DNA of 64,000 nucleotides, from the NCBI GenBank assembly GCA_013397845.1, contig VZTG01006785.1, positions 124,001 through 188,000 on the forward strand, read 5' to 3'. The translations under genes and the position numbers were made by a program. Source of the DNA: Melanocharis versteri (taxonomy: Eukaryota > Chordata > Aves > Passeriformes > Melanocharitidae). The notes under the pieces are model-generated. The model was not told where the DNA came from. It made no database searches and saw nothing but the letters and a program-made list of their open reading frames with translations. Below are positions 1 through 13,452 of the stretch, piece after piece. How positions within the stretch are numbered: the first letter of the stretch is position 1; every line of letters starts with the position of its first letter.

Positions 1-2110
1 AGCCAATTAATACGCGGAGACACAAGCATGCAGAAGCCTCTCTCTCCACTGGGAGCTGTCATCTTTCTTCTCTTTTCTAGATTTTCACAATCCTCAGCTC
101 TACCTTCCCTTTCAGCAATTCAAAGAAGTGAAGTATTTCAGGATCTAGCTACTTGGAGCAAAGCCATAATGCTTATTAATTACATCAGTATCCAGCTGAG
201 GTCTCTGCACACTCAGATTCACAGAAGTATTGACACAATCACCTTGATTCTAGTACCACAGATATACTGTAACTACTGCAGAGAGACTCAGAGTCACTCT
301 GTTGAGGGGTGAGGGACCAGTGCTGGCCCTTGGCCACCTGGGCACCCATCCAGTAATGGCGTGACTGTGCCTGGATGTAGTCTCTCAACATATGTTGGAG
401 TGTCATGGATACTGCTCTGACTTGCACCAGCAGGCAGGAATCAGCAGAACTAGGGAAACCTATGTTTTGCTCTCACTCCCCTTAGTCATCCTATTAACAG
501 AGGCCACAGAAAGAGGAAGGTGTCCCAGACACGATCACCGAGGCTCTCAGCTATCAGGGAAGCTGCATAAAGGTAATTCAACAGAGCAACCTCCTAGGAG
601 CTGACAATGCCATAACATTTGTTATTTGATTCTGGTTAATCCGTAGTGGCACACTTAAAATACTAAACACTTTAAGCTTCCAATCTCTCTTGTTTATAAT
701 TTCTTTATAGCCAGAAAACTATAGTTTTGCTCAACACAAAGAGTACCTTGCTGCGTAATATAAAGCTGCTGATCAAATCTATTTACTAGGTCAAGAAGGC
801 TAAGTTACTTCTGCTATGAATGCAGCACTAATCAGCCATACATCATTATAGTTGTATTTTCATCAATTTTTACGCATCAGTCAAAAAACTGCTTGCAAAG
901 TTCTGAGTTAAATATAGTTGCTGATAGTGATGGTCAAAAAGGAGAAGAAAGCACATACGTTGATTTTAGACTACAAGTGGTGCAGCACAAGGTGTTAGAA
1001 ATTGTTTCTCCCTGTAAAGTATAAAGTGAAAAAATTTGGTATGCAAGTCATCGAGAGAGAACTTACAATGTCATTTTTACAGACATTATTTCTTGACTCA
1101 CTTTAATTGGACAACTACAACTCTCTTTATATCATGTGATATTTCTCATCAAGGTTGTGTATTTGGAACTCTCTTCTTGGAAACTTATGTTTCAGATGCT
1201 CAAAGTACTGCAGACTTTTCCTAGATTACTCTTTTTACTAATATTTCAGGACCATCTTCTCAAAGAGCCCTTACAGAGAGGCATTCTGATGCTCTTCCTC
1301 ATGTGGAATATTTCTTTACCAGTGGTCTAGCGCATCCATTCAGTGGGGAAAATTAAGGCATCAGTGTCTGACCTTCAGTTGCCCCTATTACTTCAACTGG
1401 CTACCACATATTTGCATTACAAGGTCCATGTGGTGAAGCAGCAAGGATTTCCTTTTTGAGTACCAATTTTTAATGATGCAGCTTCAAAACAGGTAAATGC
1501 TTTCAAAATTTGACTGATTTCTAATGGATAAAGAAAATTGCACCTCCTTATCCCCACAGAGCTCTCAGCCAGCACTGGATCTGAACTGGTTATCTCAAAA
1601 TGCATGTTTTTGTGCAAGTTCACGAACTGATTGGTGTGTTTCCTGCAAGCCAGCTGGAATACATAATTTTAAAAGGGATCTTTGGGTTAATAACAGTTTC
1701 CCAAACAGTTGTTACTGAAGACTACATGTGCAGACTAAATCAGATTAAATCTTAGAATAAGATCATAATCAAAAGTGAAATTCCAGCTAGAATAGGTGTG
1801 TATGTCCTAAAATGTTTCGTGTAAAATTAGGCAGTAAATCATCCTATGGTAATAAGGCTTACAACATACAGGTCATTCTGCCACACAGGCCTATGCAAGC
1901 AGCCTGATACTACCAGCTACCTGCCCTTGAGCTGCCTTATTGATAGATTTCTGAAATTAGAGAAACCTAAGAATTTCGAACTCTGTGAAACTACTCGCAA
2001 ATGCAGCCTGCACACATGAATTTTCGGAGGACTGGACACAAAGGCTGTAGCTGTGCATCAACATTTAGACCAGCTTACCAGAAGGCCTGTGAGTACTCCC
2101 CAAGGACCAC

Positions 2111-2451
2111 CCGTGCCATGAAAGGTAACACGTGCAGGGGTCTGCGGCTTGGAGCCACTGCATGGATTTGTACCGTGTGAGCCGACCGCTTTTGCACGCA
2201 GCACGTTTGATACTCGCAGAGCTCCGCTTCATTCAGGCATCGCTCCTCACCCCCCTGGGATTCAGACCTGGCAGCTGGGAGGGAGGCTCTGCAGCCCCCG
2301 GCAAAGGCTTCGCTGGAGCTCCCCTCCGAGTCCTGCAGAGACTGACTGCCAAGTGAGGGCTGCGTACATAAATCTCAGCTAGCTCGGCGGTAGGAGAGTC
2401 AAGTTCCGGCAGGATGGAAACATAACAGACGATGATACTGTCACACGTCGT
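2111..2451. promoter_or_regulatory. Intronic CpG-dense segment
   Basis: I count 21 CpG dinucleotides in about 340 bp, in GC-rich sequence, while surrounding intron DNA has very few. A thinner tail of CpGs continues to about 2735. No LTR or LINE motif is recognisable here. Such a small CpG island in an intron may be an alternative promoter, an enhancer or an old promoter-bearing insertion. Two overlapping short plus-strand frames (2132-2356, 2149-2382) are expected in GC-rich DNA and carry no known domain. The function is inferred only. Confidence 0.5.
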
Positions 2452-5204
2452 GGTTTGGGGCTGTTTTCCTCAGATCCTATGTTATCTAAAATTTTTAATT
2501 GGTGATTTGGTAGAGAAAACAGATTGGAATTATCCGACGAGGCATTTTCAAGTCAGAAGCAGATATAAAATGAAAAGCGTATTGTATAGTTTGTCAGATG
2601 AAGGCGCACATAATTCTTACTAGATTGTCTACTGCAATTTTTATTAAGAAACTCAGGAAAGTAATTGGTATCATTTCTAAATGGAAGTTTAAATTTGCCA
2701 TAATGAAAGAGGGGCGATGTTTGAAATAACGAAGAAAGGAGTGCATTTAACACTTGCTGAAGGAAGTTAAGCAGCTGTAGCATAATAAGCTCTCTTCCTG
2801 CAGAATTGGTAAGCATGTGGCAGTATTAATAAAATTTTGATTATGTCTTTATCATCAAAGATCCTCTCTAAGTCCTGAAGAAAATACTTGCAGTCTAACA
2901 CCTCAAGAAAAAAAAGGCTGAACTAAGAACCTTCATATTCAGTTATTTTTAAGGAACACAAGTCAGACAAACAGCAAGCCAAGATTCTAGAAAATTGAAT
3001 CTGTACTTTCACACTTGGAACTTTAAAGTTGTCAAGACTCTCAAAAAACACATGCTAAGTTTGGAGGGCCGTGGTAAGAGAGTTCTGGGGAAAAAAAATC
3101 TGTTGATAAAACTGGCTGGCAAATCATGCCACATAGGAAATCTCCTCTGAAAATGGAGATTAAACTTTCAGAGTAAAGACACAACCTTCCTTGAACATGC
3201 CTTGATTTAGTCTAATGCCTACCACTGTCTACAGAAAAAAGGAAAGTGAAATTTAAAAGTCAGAATCTCACCAGTGCCTCATGGATGTGCAGCAGGGAAC
3301 AGAATCTTATTTTAGGACATTTATGTGCAAGTGAAAAGAACAGCAAGGTAAGTATAAGGTAAAGGAGCACCAAGACTTCTGCCTTCTGCCTATTTTTTTT
3401 TTAATTAACTATACATGAAATTTGCAAGTGAGGCAGAGCAAAACAGTTTTGAAAATCATACAGTGCTATGGATTTAAACAACTTGTCAGGACTGAGTCTT
3501 TCTGCCTGAGAAACTATGATCTGTCTTAGGCCATGAACTGGGAAATACATCTCCAAAAAGAGATTCAAGAAACAGACATTGATGCCATCCACAGTATTGA
3601 AGAAAGTCCTAGAGGCACAAACCATGGCAGAAGCCTATGAAGTGTATAAACTTTTTTCTTCTTTTCTCCTATAACAGGGAGATTCACCACATAGGAAACA
3701 TGCGGAATAAATCTACTGCTGCCTTGGCCATCTCCCCAGAAAAGGGAGGCTTTGCAGGTAAAACACAGGACTAGCAATCCCATCCCTGGAAGTCTGCAGT
3801 ACAGACTATCCCCAGGAGTGCATGTCCTGCAGTAGAACAGTTTCCAAATTTGTGATCTGATTTGGACAGAGACGCACTGGATTAACATTAAAATGACTCA
3901 CTGCATCACTATTCAACTATTGAAGGAACCTAAGCGAGAAGAGAAGCAGGTTTCTTAAAAAAATTAAACACAGAACCAAAGTCCCACTCAAAGTAATAAC
4001 AGTAATCACAGAATCACACCTGTGAGTCTAACTTGCCCCTGAATTAATAAATAAAATAATTATTTTTTCATTTAGCAGTAATCTTTATTAAATATCACCA
4101 TTTACAATTAAAAGCACCATTGTAACTGAAGAGAAAAAGAGTTTTAAAGTAAGATCTGGAGATGAAGTGTTATTCAAAGGCTGTGAGGGGGAAGAAGCCA
4201 TAAGAGAGAATTTTTGATAGCTGAGGAGCCTGGGTAAACAAACCCACTGTTGCAGTGAGGAAGGGGGAGCCAAGAGGAGAAAGAAAAGTGTGAGCTGGTA
4301 GTGGAGTAGGGGCATGCTGGGTCAGCAAGACAGAGAGAAAAATGCATAAATAATTTTGAAGAGAATCTTACTCATCCTATACAAGTTAGGTGTGCCTGCT
4401 AGAAATAGATTAAAATAAGGTAATATATAATGGAAAAGAGTGTATTTCAATAGCTTGATAGGTTGTTGCATAGGCAATACAGCCATTAATTATTTGAGCC
4501 CTTCCAATCAAAGCTTTTATGCTTGAAATAACAGAGTTTACATGGTTCACAGAAACAAACAGACACACAGAATACAAAAAAGCACCAGAGAAACCTCAGC
4601 ATCGTGAGTCACCAATTAACATTTCATCAGTTTTAAGGTACTGTAAGCTTCTTCCTTCCCCATGCCAGAAAAGGGTTTTGCACAGTGCTTCTGCAGTAGT
4701 TCAGCTGAATCTCTTGCAAGATCAAGACCTTTGTCAACAAGGTGTATCTATAACAGTACTAACTCAATAGTCATTCCTGCTAGTAGAGCTGTAAGTATAT
4801 TTTCATCTTCTGCTAACTAAACTGCCTACATAACCAAACTACACTGCCTACACAACCAAACCTCCATTTAATCATGTGGACAGGTGCTGAATAAAATCGA
4901 GAGCTTGACACAAATGCAATAGCTTTTCCTAAGTTCAAGATTCAAGTTCAGGAATAGGGCTTGGTATGGTCAGAAGCCTGAAAGGAGAGAACAACCAAAA
5001 TCCAAGCTGCAACCCAGACAACCTGTGGACTTCTGCACTCGAGCAAGCGCACAGCAGTTTCTGTCTCCCTTTCTCCCATGGGAAGACAGATGGACTCATG
5101 CACATACATTTCTTTAATGTAGCAATCTATTGTATAACCATTTACGGGTCATTCTGAAGCATAATTTGATCTTCTATCATGATCATTCATTTCGATATGA
5201 GAAA

Positions 5205-5365
5205 GACTTTTTTTTTACATTGAGAACAACCATTTACCGGAATAACTTCCCCAGAGGCATGGTAAAGGCCTCATCACTGTAGGGTTTCCAAGATGTGATT
5301 GGGCAGTGTGCTAGATAACCTCATCTAGGCTCCCTTTTCCACAAAAGGATGGACCAAACGTGGGC
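5205..5365 (+). repeat. CR1 LINE fragment, old
   Basis: The stretch resembles the 3' region of avian CR1 in sense orientation: a piece about a side-chain-like word 'cagaggcatggtaaaggcc', then tgggcagtgtgctagataa, cctcatctaggctccctttt and aaggatggaccaa in the usual order. The terminal octamer tail is lost. It is well diverged, so an old copy. Confidence 0.7.
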
Positions 5366-6879
5366 TGCTCTATAATTTTCAGCAAAATAGGAAATTTGCA
5401 AATTAGAATGAAAAGAGATGTTTTTCCAAAGGTAAAGTTTAACAAGTGGCTTGATAAAGATGTACGGGATGATCAACACAACCTGCTACAGGACTTTTAG
5501 TAGGAAACATGCTGTTTTCACCTCTTGTTGAGCTCTCAATTTGAAACAGTTGTTATTCTCATTTAATACACTATGAGGATTAGAATAATGTTGATAGTTA
5601 TCTCTCTCACAGGATGTTGTGAAGACTGATATGTTAACATACATTATTTTAAAAATGCAATACAGAAGAATAATGTTATGCATTATTAGCACTGGTAGAA
5701 TAGTAATACAGTTTTATATTAACTCAGCATTCCACAAACAGCAAGTAAATTGCTACCCAAAAGGTCTCTTCTCCTTCCAGCATTCCTCACAGATTTCTTC
5801 CAGCTCCCAAGCTGGTTATTGAGCAACTTGTAATGTCATTTTAAAAGATTAACAGGCTTCCCTTGAGGAAGAAAAATCTGAAGACAAAACATCACAAGCA
5901 AGTTCTCCCATTAAAACACTTCTATGCAGAGATACTTAGAAAAGCTGAAATAAAATGACAGTAGAGACAGTGGTGTTGCTGGTACCTTCTCAACTGTGGT
6001 TAAAATGACCAAGAAATGTGACCCTGTATAGTGTACGAGGCCAACTTCACAAGAGTGTCTCTTGATTCCATTTAAAAACACATTGCTAATGAAAATCTAC
6101 AAAATAGCAAAAGGTTTTTTTCCTTCACATATAACATATTTTTCAAGTAGAAAACACAAGAAATCATGTGCCATTAAAACTATCACTTTGACTGGTAATT
6201 ACCTGAGCATCATAACCAATAGATTTCTCTGTGTTGTCAAAAGAAATAGAAGACAAAATTAAACCTACCATCCATCCATAACTTAGTGTTTCGTGATTAA
6301 ATTTGTTGAACCCTTTATCACACCTGACTGATACACTTTGATTGCACAATTAAAGACAATTAAATTATTTGAAATGCTAAGCTATTCTCTCCAAAGGACT
6401 AAACTCGTATTGTCACCCTGTCCATTGTCACCCCGTTCAGAATGGTAGAGAATTTGTATTATGGATTTCCTGATCCATCTGCATCCTTCTAGTTCTTGAA
6501 TAAAACTTCAGCCCTACAGAGAAATTAAACACATGTGCCTTTGGCTCTCATACCCCTCGTTTTTAAACCAGTTGGGCTCCTGTTTCATTTTCATCACCAT
6601 CACCTTCTCCACCTACACTGAAACCAGGACACAGATGATACCATGCCCAAACTAAACAAACTCTTCCAAAGAAAGGGCACTCTGGTCAAGTATTTTATTT
6701 ACATCTCATTAAACTAATAAGCATTTCAATTCCCATTCAGCTCTTTCTAGGTTTAAGGTGCTGCACTGGAATGATGGACTGATCTGATTGATTAAAAATA
6801 TTGACTGCAGAGAAAATTCCACAGGTAACTGGACATAGACACCAGCATGGCAAATAAATTAATATAGAAACAAACTGGG

Positions 6880-7080
6880 TAGTGATGGAGAATGCAAGGA
6901 AGATAGAGGCTGGATTCGATTAACTGAGGTTCAGATCAGACATCTGGAAAGACTTTTTCACCATGAAGACAGGCAAGCAGTGGAGCAGTTTGCCCAGAGA
7001 GGCTGTATGATCTCAATCCTCAGCGGTTTCCAAGAGCAGACTGGATAAATCCCTGAGAGACCAAGCCTGAAATCAGAGTC
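6880..7080 (+). repeat. CR1 LINE fragment, old
   Basis: Sense-strand CR1 words appear in order: a retained 'gacatctggaaagactttttc', then gtggagcagtttgcccagag, aggctgtatgatctcaatcc, and ccaagagcagactggataaa followed by tccctgagaga. The element is 5' truncated and lacks a clean 3' tail. The family is certain as a type; the subfamily is not assigned. Confidence 0.78.
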
Positions 7081-9433
7081 AACTCTGCTTTTAGGAGAAG
7101 GTTGGACAACAGAACCAAAATGAGGAAGAGGTCTGTAGCCTCAGGGCAGGGGAAAGGCTGGCAAATAAGTCAGGCAGGGGCAGAAGCATGCGCCTTCTGC
7201 AGCAATAGGTTTTCAGGAAACAGGGATTTTATCTAGGTTTGAAGGACTGTGAAGAGAGGAAACTTGCATTAACAGTTTGAATAGTTCAAACAACTTACTT
7301 TAATGGCAATACTAGCCAATACAATTCTAAGCACTAAGAAATAATATCAAATTCTTCAAAATTTTATTAGGTACAAAAATAATCAAGTTATAGAAAAGTA
7401 TCAATGCTCAAAGATAATCACTTTAAAGTGTCCACAATTCAATAAAAAATGTAATACAGAAGTTTACTGTAAAATTTAAATTCATGGTGTATAAATCTGG
7501 AGGATTTTTTTTGCTGTGTAAGTTCTACCTGAAAAGATTATTTTGTCTAGACAGTTTTATGGGAACGTTACAGAAAAAACTCCTTGTTTTCTCCCAGTTC
7601 CATGACCTTCACTCACATGAAGTCTCTGTTTCAAAAACGCACCCACCCAAGTTTTCAGGTATCAGAGGTGGCTCTTTAGTCTTCTAGGCAACAGTGCTGC
7701 ACTGGAGGTTATGAAAAAGCATCCTCATACCTGGACTGCAGCTAAGGTGATGTCAGAAACAGATTTCTTTCAGATCAAGAGCATCAAGCAGTGTAACACT
7801 CATCTCTGGAGTGGTGGTTAAAACAGTAAGATGATACTGCCCAAAGCGAAGTGAAGTCAAGCCACAGACTAAGGGCCTCCCTTTGGGTTGATTCTAGTGG
7901 GGTGGAGGGATTGCAGATCTTTGGATCCTGTACAAGAAAAGTTATCAGAAAGCCAGCAGCTTTTGAGAAACTATAATGAATAAGGAGCTGAGTGACCACA
8001 AGGACAACAGTCAAGGGAAGACAGGCCCCGGTGGGAAGAGAGGTCCAGAAATCACAAGCAAAGAAACTGCCTCTGCCTCTATCCGTACTGTGCTTGCAGA
8101 CACTGAATTCTGCAGACTGCTGCAGGTAAAAACAGTCTGGCACAAATCCTGGGGCACCTTTCTAGGACAAACAACTCAACAAGGTCCCCAAAGTCCCCCT
8201 CTTTCAGACCAAAAGGAGGCAATACAGAAAGCGACCCAATTCTAAAAAGTTCCTCTTATAAATTCTGAAAGCTGTAGGTTTATTCAACGTTTGAAGAAGC
8301 CAGTAAGTCTCTTCCTGGAGTTCATTTTTTTCCAATGCCTGTACCAATATTTCCCGTTCCTCAGGAATGTTTGGATATGAATCACTAATACTTTAAAGAA
8401 GAAGAAGAAATTTTGTCAGATGAAGCAGGAGGAAAAAAAACATGACTGATTCAGTAATGTTATTATTTTCAAGAAATGCAGAAGCCCATTTGGATGTTTA
8501 GAAAGAAACTGAAATGAAAAGCGACTCTTAAAAAAACCAACCAAATAGAACACAGCAAAACGCAAAAGGATTTCGAGTTATGTTTTAAATGCAATCTCTG
8601 ACATGTCATCTTTTTTCATAGGTGCTACTGCATCACTGAGCAACAGGAGTGCAATGGGGAGTTAAGCGTCGGGGAGGAAAAGGGCACAGTGTTGGGATAA
8701 CTGCTCACTGTTACAGCAGCTGTTGATCCTGAGGACACAGCCATGACAGCTGTATACAGTATCTTTTGGGTGATGCAGTTCATCCAGCATTTACTCCCCC
8801 ACCTAATCTCAAACCCACTGCCATTACCCAATTCCCATCACGCTGTGCTAAATGGCTCCTTCCTCAGAAGCTTGCAGGGCACGACCCGCTCCTCCTCTGC
8901 CATCACCACAGACAGGTCTCTGTCTGTTTGTAGCCCTGACAGCTTTCTACAGCCACCTTCAGCATCCTTTCATACCAATGTCTTTCCGCTTCCTTTGGAA
9001 TTGCAGGACAGGCAGACTACAGGGAAGTGGGAAGATGCTAATTGCAAATCAGTTCTGCTGCAGGTCTTCCCCACCTCACATTTATCTCATCAGTACCTTC
9101 TCATCCCTTGCTTTTCTGGCCTGCACTAGACAGTATCTGATTGAATTCACAAAAACACTTGGAACCATTGCTGGTGTGACAGACAAATAGCAACCATGTT
9201 CTTGGCTTGAAAAAGCAATTTCAAGTCTCTGTGTCCTCGGCATTTCTCAATTAAAGGAGCACAAAGTGTATTTAAACACTGCTTTTACACACCAGACTTT
9301 AATGCAACTAGGTTTCAGGAGATCTTTTTTTTTTAAAAAAAATCAAAAACCAGTATGAGGATACAGGGGAAAAATTGGCTGTAGCCTGCAGCTAATATGC
9401 CCAGATTTCAAAGCCCTGGAAAAAAACAATTTC

Positions 9434-9525
9434 AAGTTACTGAATCACACCATACAAGAGGATAAGAACAGCTGTTCTGGGCCAGACCAAAGCCTACATA
9501 GCCCTGTCCTGTCTGCAAGGAAAAA
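9434..9525 (+). repeat. Old dispersed repeat fragment
   Basis: The words aggataagaacagctgttct, gggccagaccaaagcc and agccctgtcctgtctgc match an old sauropsid interspersed sequence, probably CR1-derived. It stops where the LTR fragment begins at about 9526, which suggests that the LTR inserted into it. The family assignment is from memory and weak. Confidence 0.45.
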
Positions 9526-9975
9526 TATCAGCAGCCTGTCCTTGGAGGACTGCATCCCATAGAAGAGGGACCCACGCTGCAGCAGTTTTGGGAGGACTGT
9601 TGCCCATGGGATGGATTCACATTACAGCAGTTTGGGGAGGACTGTTGCCCATGAGATGGAGCCACACAGAGAAGTTCACAGAGAACTGTCTCCCGTGGGA
9701 GGGACTCCACAGTGCAGCAGAGGAAGGACTCCTCTCCCTGAGCAGCTAGAGAAGCCACGGGTGATAAGCTGACAAAACCCTCACGCCCCTGTCTCCCTGT
9801 GCTGTCGGTGGGAAGGAGGGAGGGGTTGGGGGGGAAAAAAAGGTGGGTTTTTTGATAAGGTTTTTTTAAGGGTATATTTTACTTCTCATTATCCTGCTCT
9901 GATTTTGTTAGTAATAAATTCACTCTGCATCTCTAATTTGAGCCCTCGCAGTGTTTTCTCTTGGTCCTTATCTTG
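9526..9975 (+). mobile_element. Partial endogenous-retrovirus LTR
   Basis: This is a 5'-truncated piece of the same LTR family as 12369-13452, in the opposite orientation. It has GC-rich units of the type 'ggaggactgttgcccatggg', then a G-rich stretch near 9805-9850, and tctcattatcctgctctgat before a polyadenylation signal AATAAA at 9913-9918. The sequence fades out soon after the short R/U5-like part, so the 3' end is missing. Short minus-strand open frames here come from the repeat units and are not genes. Confidence 0.8.
9581..9670 (+). repeat. Internal 45-bp LTR tandem units
   Basis: The word agcagttt(t/g)gggaggactg recurs with a 45-bp period (agcag at 9581 and at 9626), each time followed by ttgcccatg(g/a)gatgga. 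Related units fill the LTR at 12369-13452, so this is a family trait and not a local microsatellite. Confidence 0.75.
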
Positions 9976-12368
9976 GGCTCCAATCCATTTTCAACGCAAA
10001 CCATTCCTGAGATGCTTCTGTGTGTCTTTCATGTCTCGGTATATTCCCCTGCATTAACTCACTCCCCACATGAGCCTTTGGCATCTCTGTCAGCCTCCTG
10101 CAAAGGATTCCTCCTTGTTGTGGAGCTGGTTCCTAGCAGTTCCATTTGAAGGACATTGCCTTCTGTACTAGAAGCAATGAAACCATCCCTGTTGACCCAT
10201 CCTCTCTAACCAACCCACCATTTTCTAAATCTCTAATTACCTACCAAACTGTCTCTATCAGAATTGGTTTTCTCAGTCATTCTCTTGCTCTGACCATTCC
10301 TGTCAATTTTCTCGGAATGTCCTGCATTCCCTTGTTGAAATGGAAATCCTAGACTGTGCACAGCGATCAGCCTACATGTAACAGGGAGCATGAAAGCCCA
10401 TAGCCTCATCTCCCTTCCCACATGCCATCCAAGGACTGGTAAAGCATCAGTAGCATGGTGGACCCACAGATTGCTATTTTTGCCCCTGAGTATTAGCTTT
10501 CCAAAGATGAGAATGGAGACAACACGAGGCTTATGGCCACATTCATGTCAAGAGCAGCACTGAAGCAAACATTTCCTTTGGCAGATCTCAAGCTGGCCCA
10601 GTGGGGACTTGGGGCTACCCTCCAGCCCACCCTCTCCAGCACCAACCTGCCCCAAGGCATCAGAAGTGCCATGCATGCTTTGCAAATGCATCTCTTCCAG
10701 GGACAGGGCTGCATGCATGCATCCCTCTTTCACTGACTGTGCATCCAGATCTGTCTATAGATCTGACATCATGTTTATTTACTTCAAATGAGAATTCCAA
10801 TTATAGCACCAAATTATTCCGAGGGGGTAACAACAAAGATGCTGCTTTTGGTCCAACATGGATTTATTTCAAAGCGATTTCCAACATGCTGCTCAGCAGC
10901 AGAAGTTGTAGGATTGTACACCACAAGGCAGGCTGCCAAAAATGAGCTCTGCTGCAGCTGAGCAGGCAGAAGTTCAACATAAACAAAAATAACTGAAAAT
11001 GAAAACTGGGGGGAAGAGGAAGGGGAGGGGCATAGACAGACAAATAGGCAAATGCCGATGCTGAGAAAGAAAACCCTAAAATCCACGAAAACGTGCTCAG
11101 TAAGGAGGGAGTACTTCCTCATTTTAAAACACAGTGCAAAGAAGCATCCCAAAATGGGCTTGTCTCAGCACTGCTAGGAATTGTGAGAGCCAGTAGAAGA
11201 TTTTAGATTCAGCTTCAGCTCAGATGAGCTTCTTCACATGCTCAGAAAATGGCCACACATTCTCAGAACATAGGAGCTCAACCATCAGTGTGGCTTAAAC
11301 CGAAACCCTCTGGAAAGCAGGAGCAGAATTAGTATAATATTTTCTAACTCTTATTAGAAGAACAGCATTTAGCTCACAGAGCTAATTGCTTAAAAATTAA
11401 AAGGAACTATTAAGTCACCTTTGCAACTTTGGCCGCTCAGGTGTTTGTGCCACTCACTGGGAAAAGCCACAGAACTGTAATTTCAGAGAGACTTCGGAAT
11501 TATGGATAAAGCAAGAGTGACATAACTTGTGTGGAACAGGTTGGGCTTTGCAGGCAATTTACTGAGGTTATTTACTTTGACAATATCTGCTATGTTGATA
11601 CTGTAGTCAAACCTAACAAAAAAGTGTTTGCTGGAGACGGCTCCTTGATTGGATCTGCAGCCACAGCCCAGCAGGCAGCGTTGGAGGATCAGCTGCTGGA
11701 AACTGTGTAGGAAAATACGGAGAGATGGACTCCATACTGGGACAAAGGGATGATCTGAGGTGGTCTCAAAGAACTGAACTCTCTTCAATGCTTCCAGGTC
11801 AGAAGAAAAACTACTTTGGTAAGCTAAGTGCTGTTTTTACTAAGCTCTTATCATTAGTTGCTATCTTGGGGCATTAAAACATTGACCCTCAGCAGAAATT
11901 CAATGGAATTTCAGGGGAAAAGGCACCTGAATAGGCACTACTGCAACTGAGGATCCAGTCTGAGCTCAGGAAGCACTGGGATTAGGTTGCCTTAAGGAAG
12001 TAGTGGGAATTTCTCTTCAAAAGTTCCAGGTTAATGTATTTTACTCCTTGCTACCAGTTCCATTTATGATTTAGATAGTGCTTCTCAGCCTGTCGCCAAC
12101 ACACCACTGAAATGATCGGAGAAAAAAACCCCATGTGCTTACTTCTACACACACAGAAACAAAGTCTGAAAGAAATAAAACTCACAACAGAGCATTCAAA
12201 GTATAGCACAAACATTTGTTGACAATAAATGAAAAAATCCCAAACACTTGAGGCAACACTACCCAAGATGAATGGTGGCTTTTTCTTTACTCCTATCTCT
12301 TCATCCCAACATCCAGTCCAGCTTTCAAATAAGAATAGACTAGAAGCACTGGTAAAAAGAGACAGAGT

Positions 12369-13452
12369 TGTGGGTTGATGCTGGCCAGATGTCAGGCACC
12401 CAGAAGAGCTGCTCACTCACTCCCCTCTGCAGTGGGACAGAGGGGAGAAAATTTAACGAAGGGTTCCTGAGTTGAGATAAGGCCTGGGAGAGATCGCTCA
12501 CTAAAAACCACCATGGGCAAATCAGGCTCAGCTTGGAGATATAAAGTGAATTTATTACAAACAAAATCAGAGCAGGATTATGAGAAGTAAAATAAGCCCC
12601 TAAAAAATACCTTCCCCCTACCCCTCCCTCCTTCTCAGCTCTACCTCCTACCCAAGTGGCACAAGGAGACAGGGAATGGAGGTTACAGTCAGTTCATCAC
12701 CCAAGGCTTCTCCCACTGCTCAGGGGGAGGAGTTGATCCCCTGCTGCACCGTGGGGTCCCTCCCATGGGAGACAGTTCTCCATGAACTTCTCCCATGTGG
12801 TTCCATCTCACGAGCAGCAGCCTTATTCGCACCTGCTGCAGCGTGAATCCCTCCCACGGGCACACAGTCCTCCCAAAACTGCTGTGGCGTGGGTCACTCT
12901 TCCACGGGGTGCAGTCCTCCAAGGACAGGCTGCTCCAGCCTGGAAGCAGGGGCCCCTCCCTCCACCGGGTCTCCCACTGGATCACAGCCTACTCCAGGCA
13001 TCCACCTGCTCCAGCGTGGATTCCTCCATGGGATACAGGTGGATCTCTGCATCCCCATGGTGCTCCATGGGCTGCAGGGGCACAGCTGCTTCACCATGGG
13101 CTGCACCACGGGCTGCAGGGGACTCTCAGCTCCAGCACCGAGAGCACCTCCTCCCCCTCCTGCACTGACCTTGGTGCCTGCATGTTGCTCTCCTCCCAGG
13201 TTCTCACTCTGCTCTTCTCTAGCCACAACTAAAACTGCGCCCCAACTTTGTTTTGATTTTCTTCTTAAATACATTATCACAGAGGTGTGACCATCATTTC
13301 TAATTGGCCCAGCCTTGGCCAGTGGCTCGTTCATCTTTGGAGCCATCAGGATTGGCTCTGCTGGACATGGTGGAAGCTTCTGGCAGCTTCTCACAGAAGC
13401 CACCTCTGTGGCCACCCCACTACCAAAAAACAGGCCATGCAAAACCAATACA
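12369..13452 (-). mobile_element. Near-complete endogenous-retrovirus LTR
   Basis: This LTR of about 1,084 bp reads TG...CA on the minus strand, from tgtattggttttgcatgg (13452 leftward) to ...caacccaca at 12369. On the minus strand a TATA-like tatttaag lies at about 13265-13271, repeated GC-rich units follow, and AATAAA is at 12556-12551. No convincing direct flanking duplication is visible (cagagt left, aatgta right), so one edge may be misplaced or decayed. No retroviral coding domain (gag, pol or env) is recognised on either side, so I call it solo. The family is a common bird LTR; I give no Repbase name. Confidence 0.8.

Noticed and set aside
4004..4020. atcacagaatcaca as a CR1 tail
   Set aside because: None of the usual CR1 words (gggttggaagg and so on) follow it, so the match is too short to call.
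10660..10735. Repeated catgcatgc words as a functional array
   Set aside because: Only a few short copies at uneven spacing; ordinary low-complexity sequence.
12795..13290. Overlapping plus-strand open frames of 128-145 codons
   Set aside because: All lie within the minus-oriented LTR; GC-rich repeat units make few stops in every frame.
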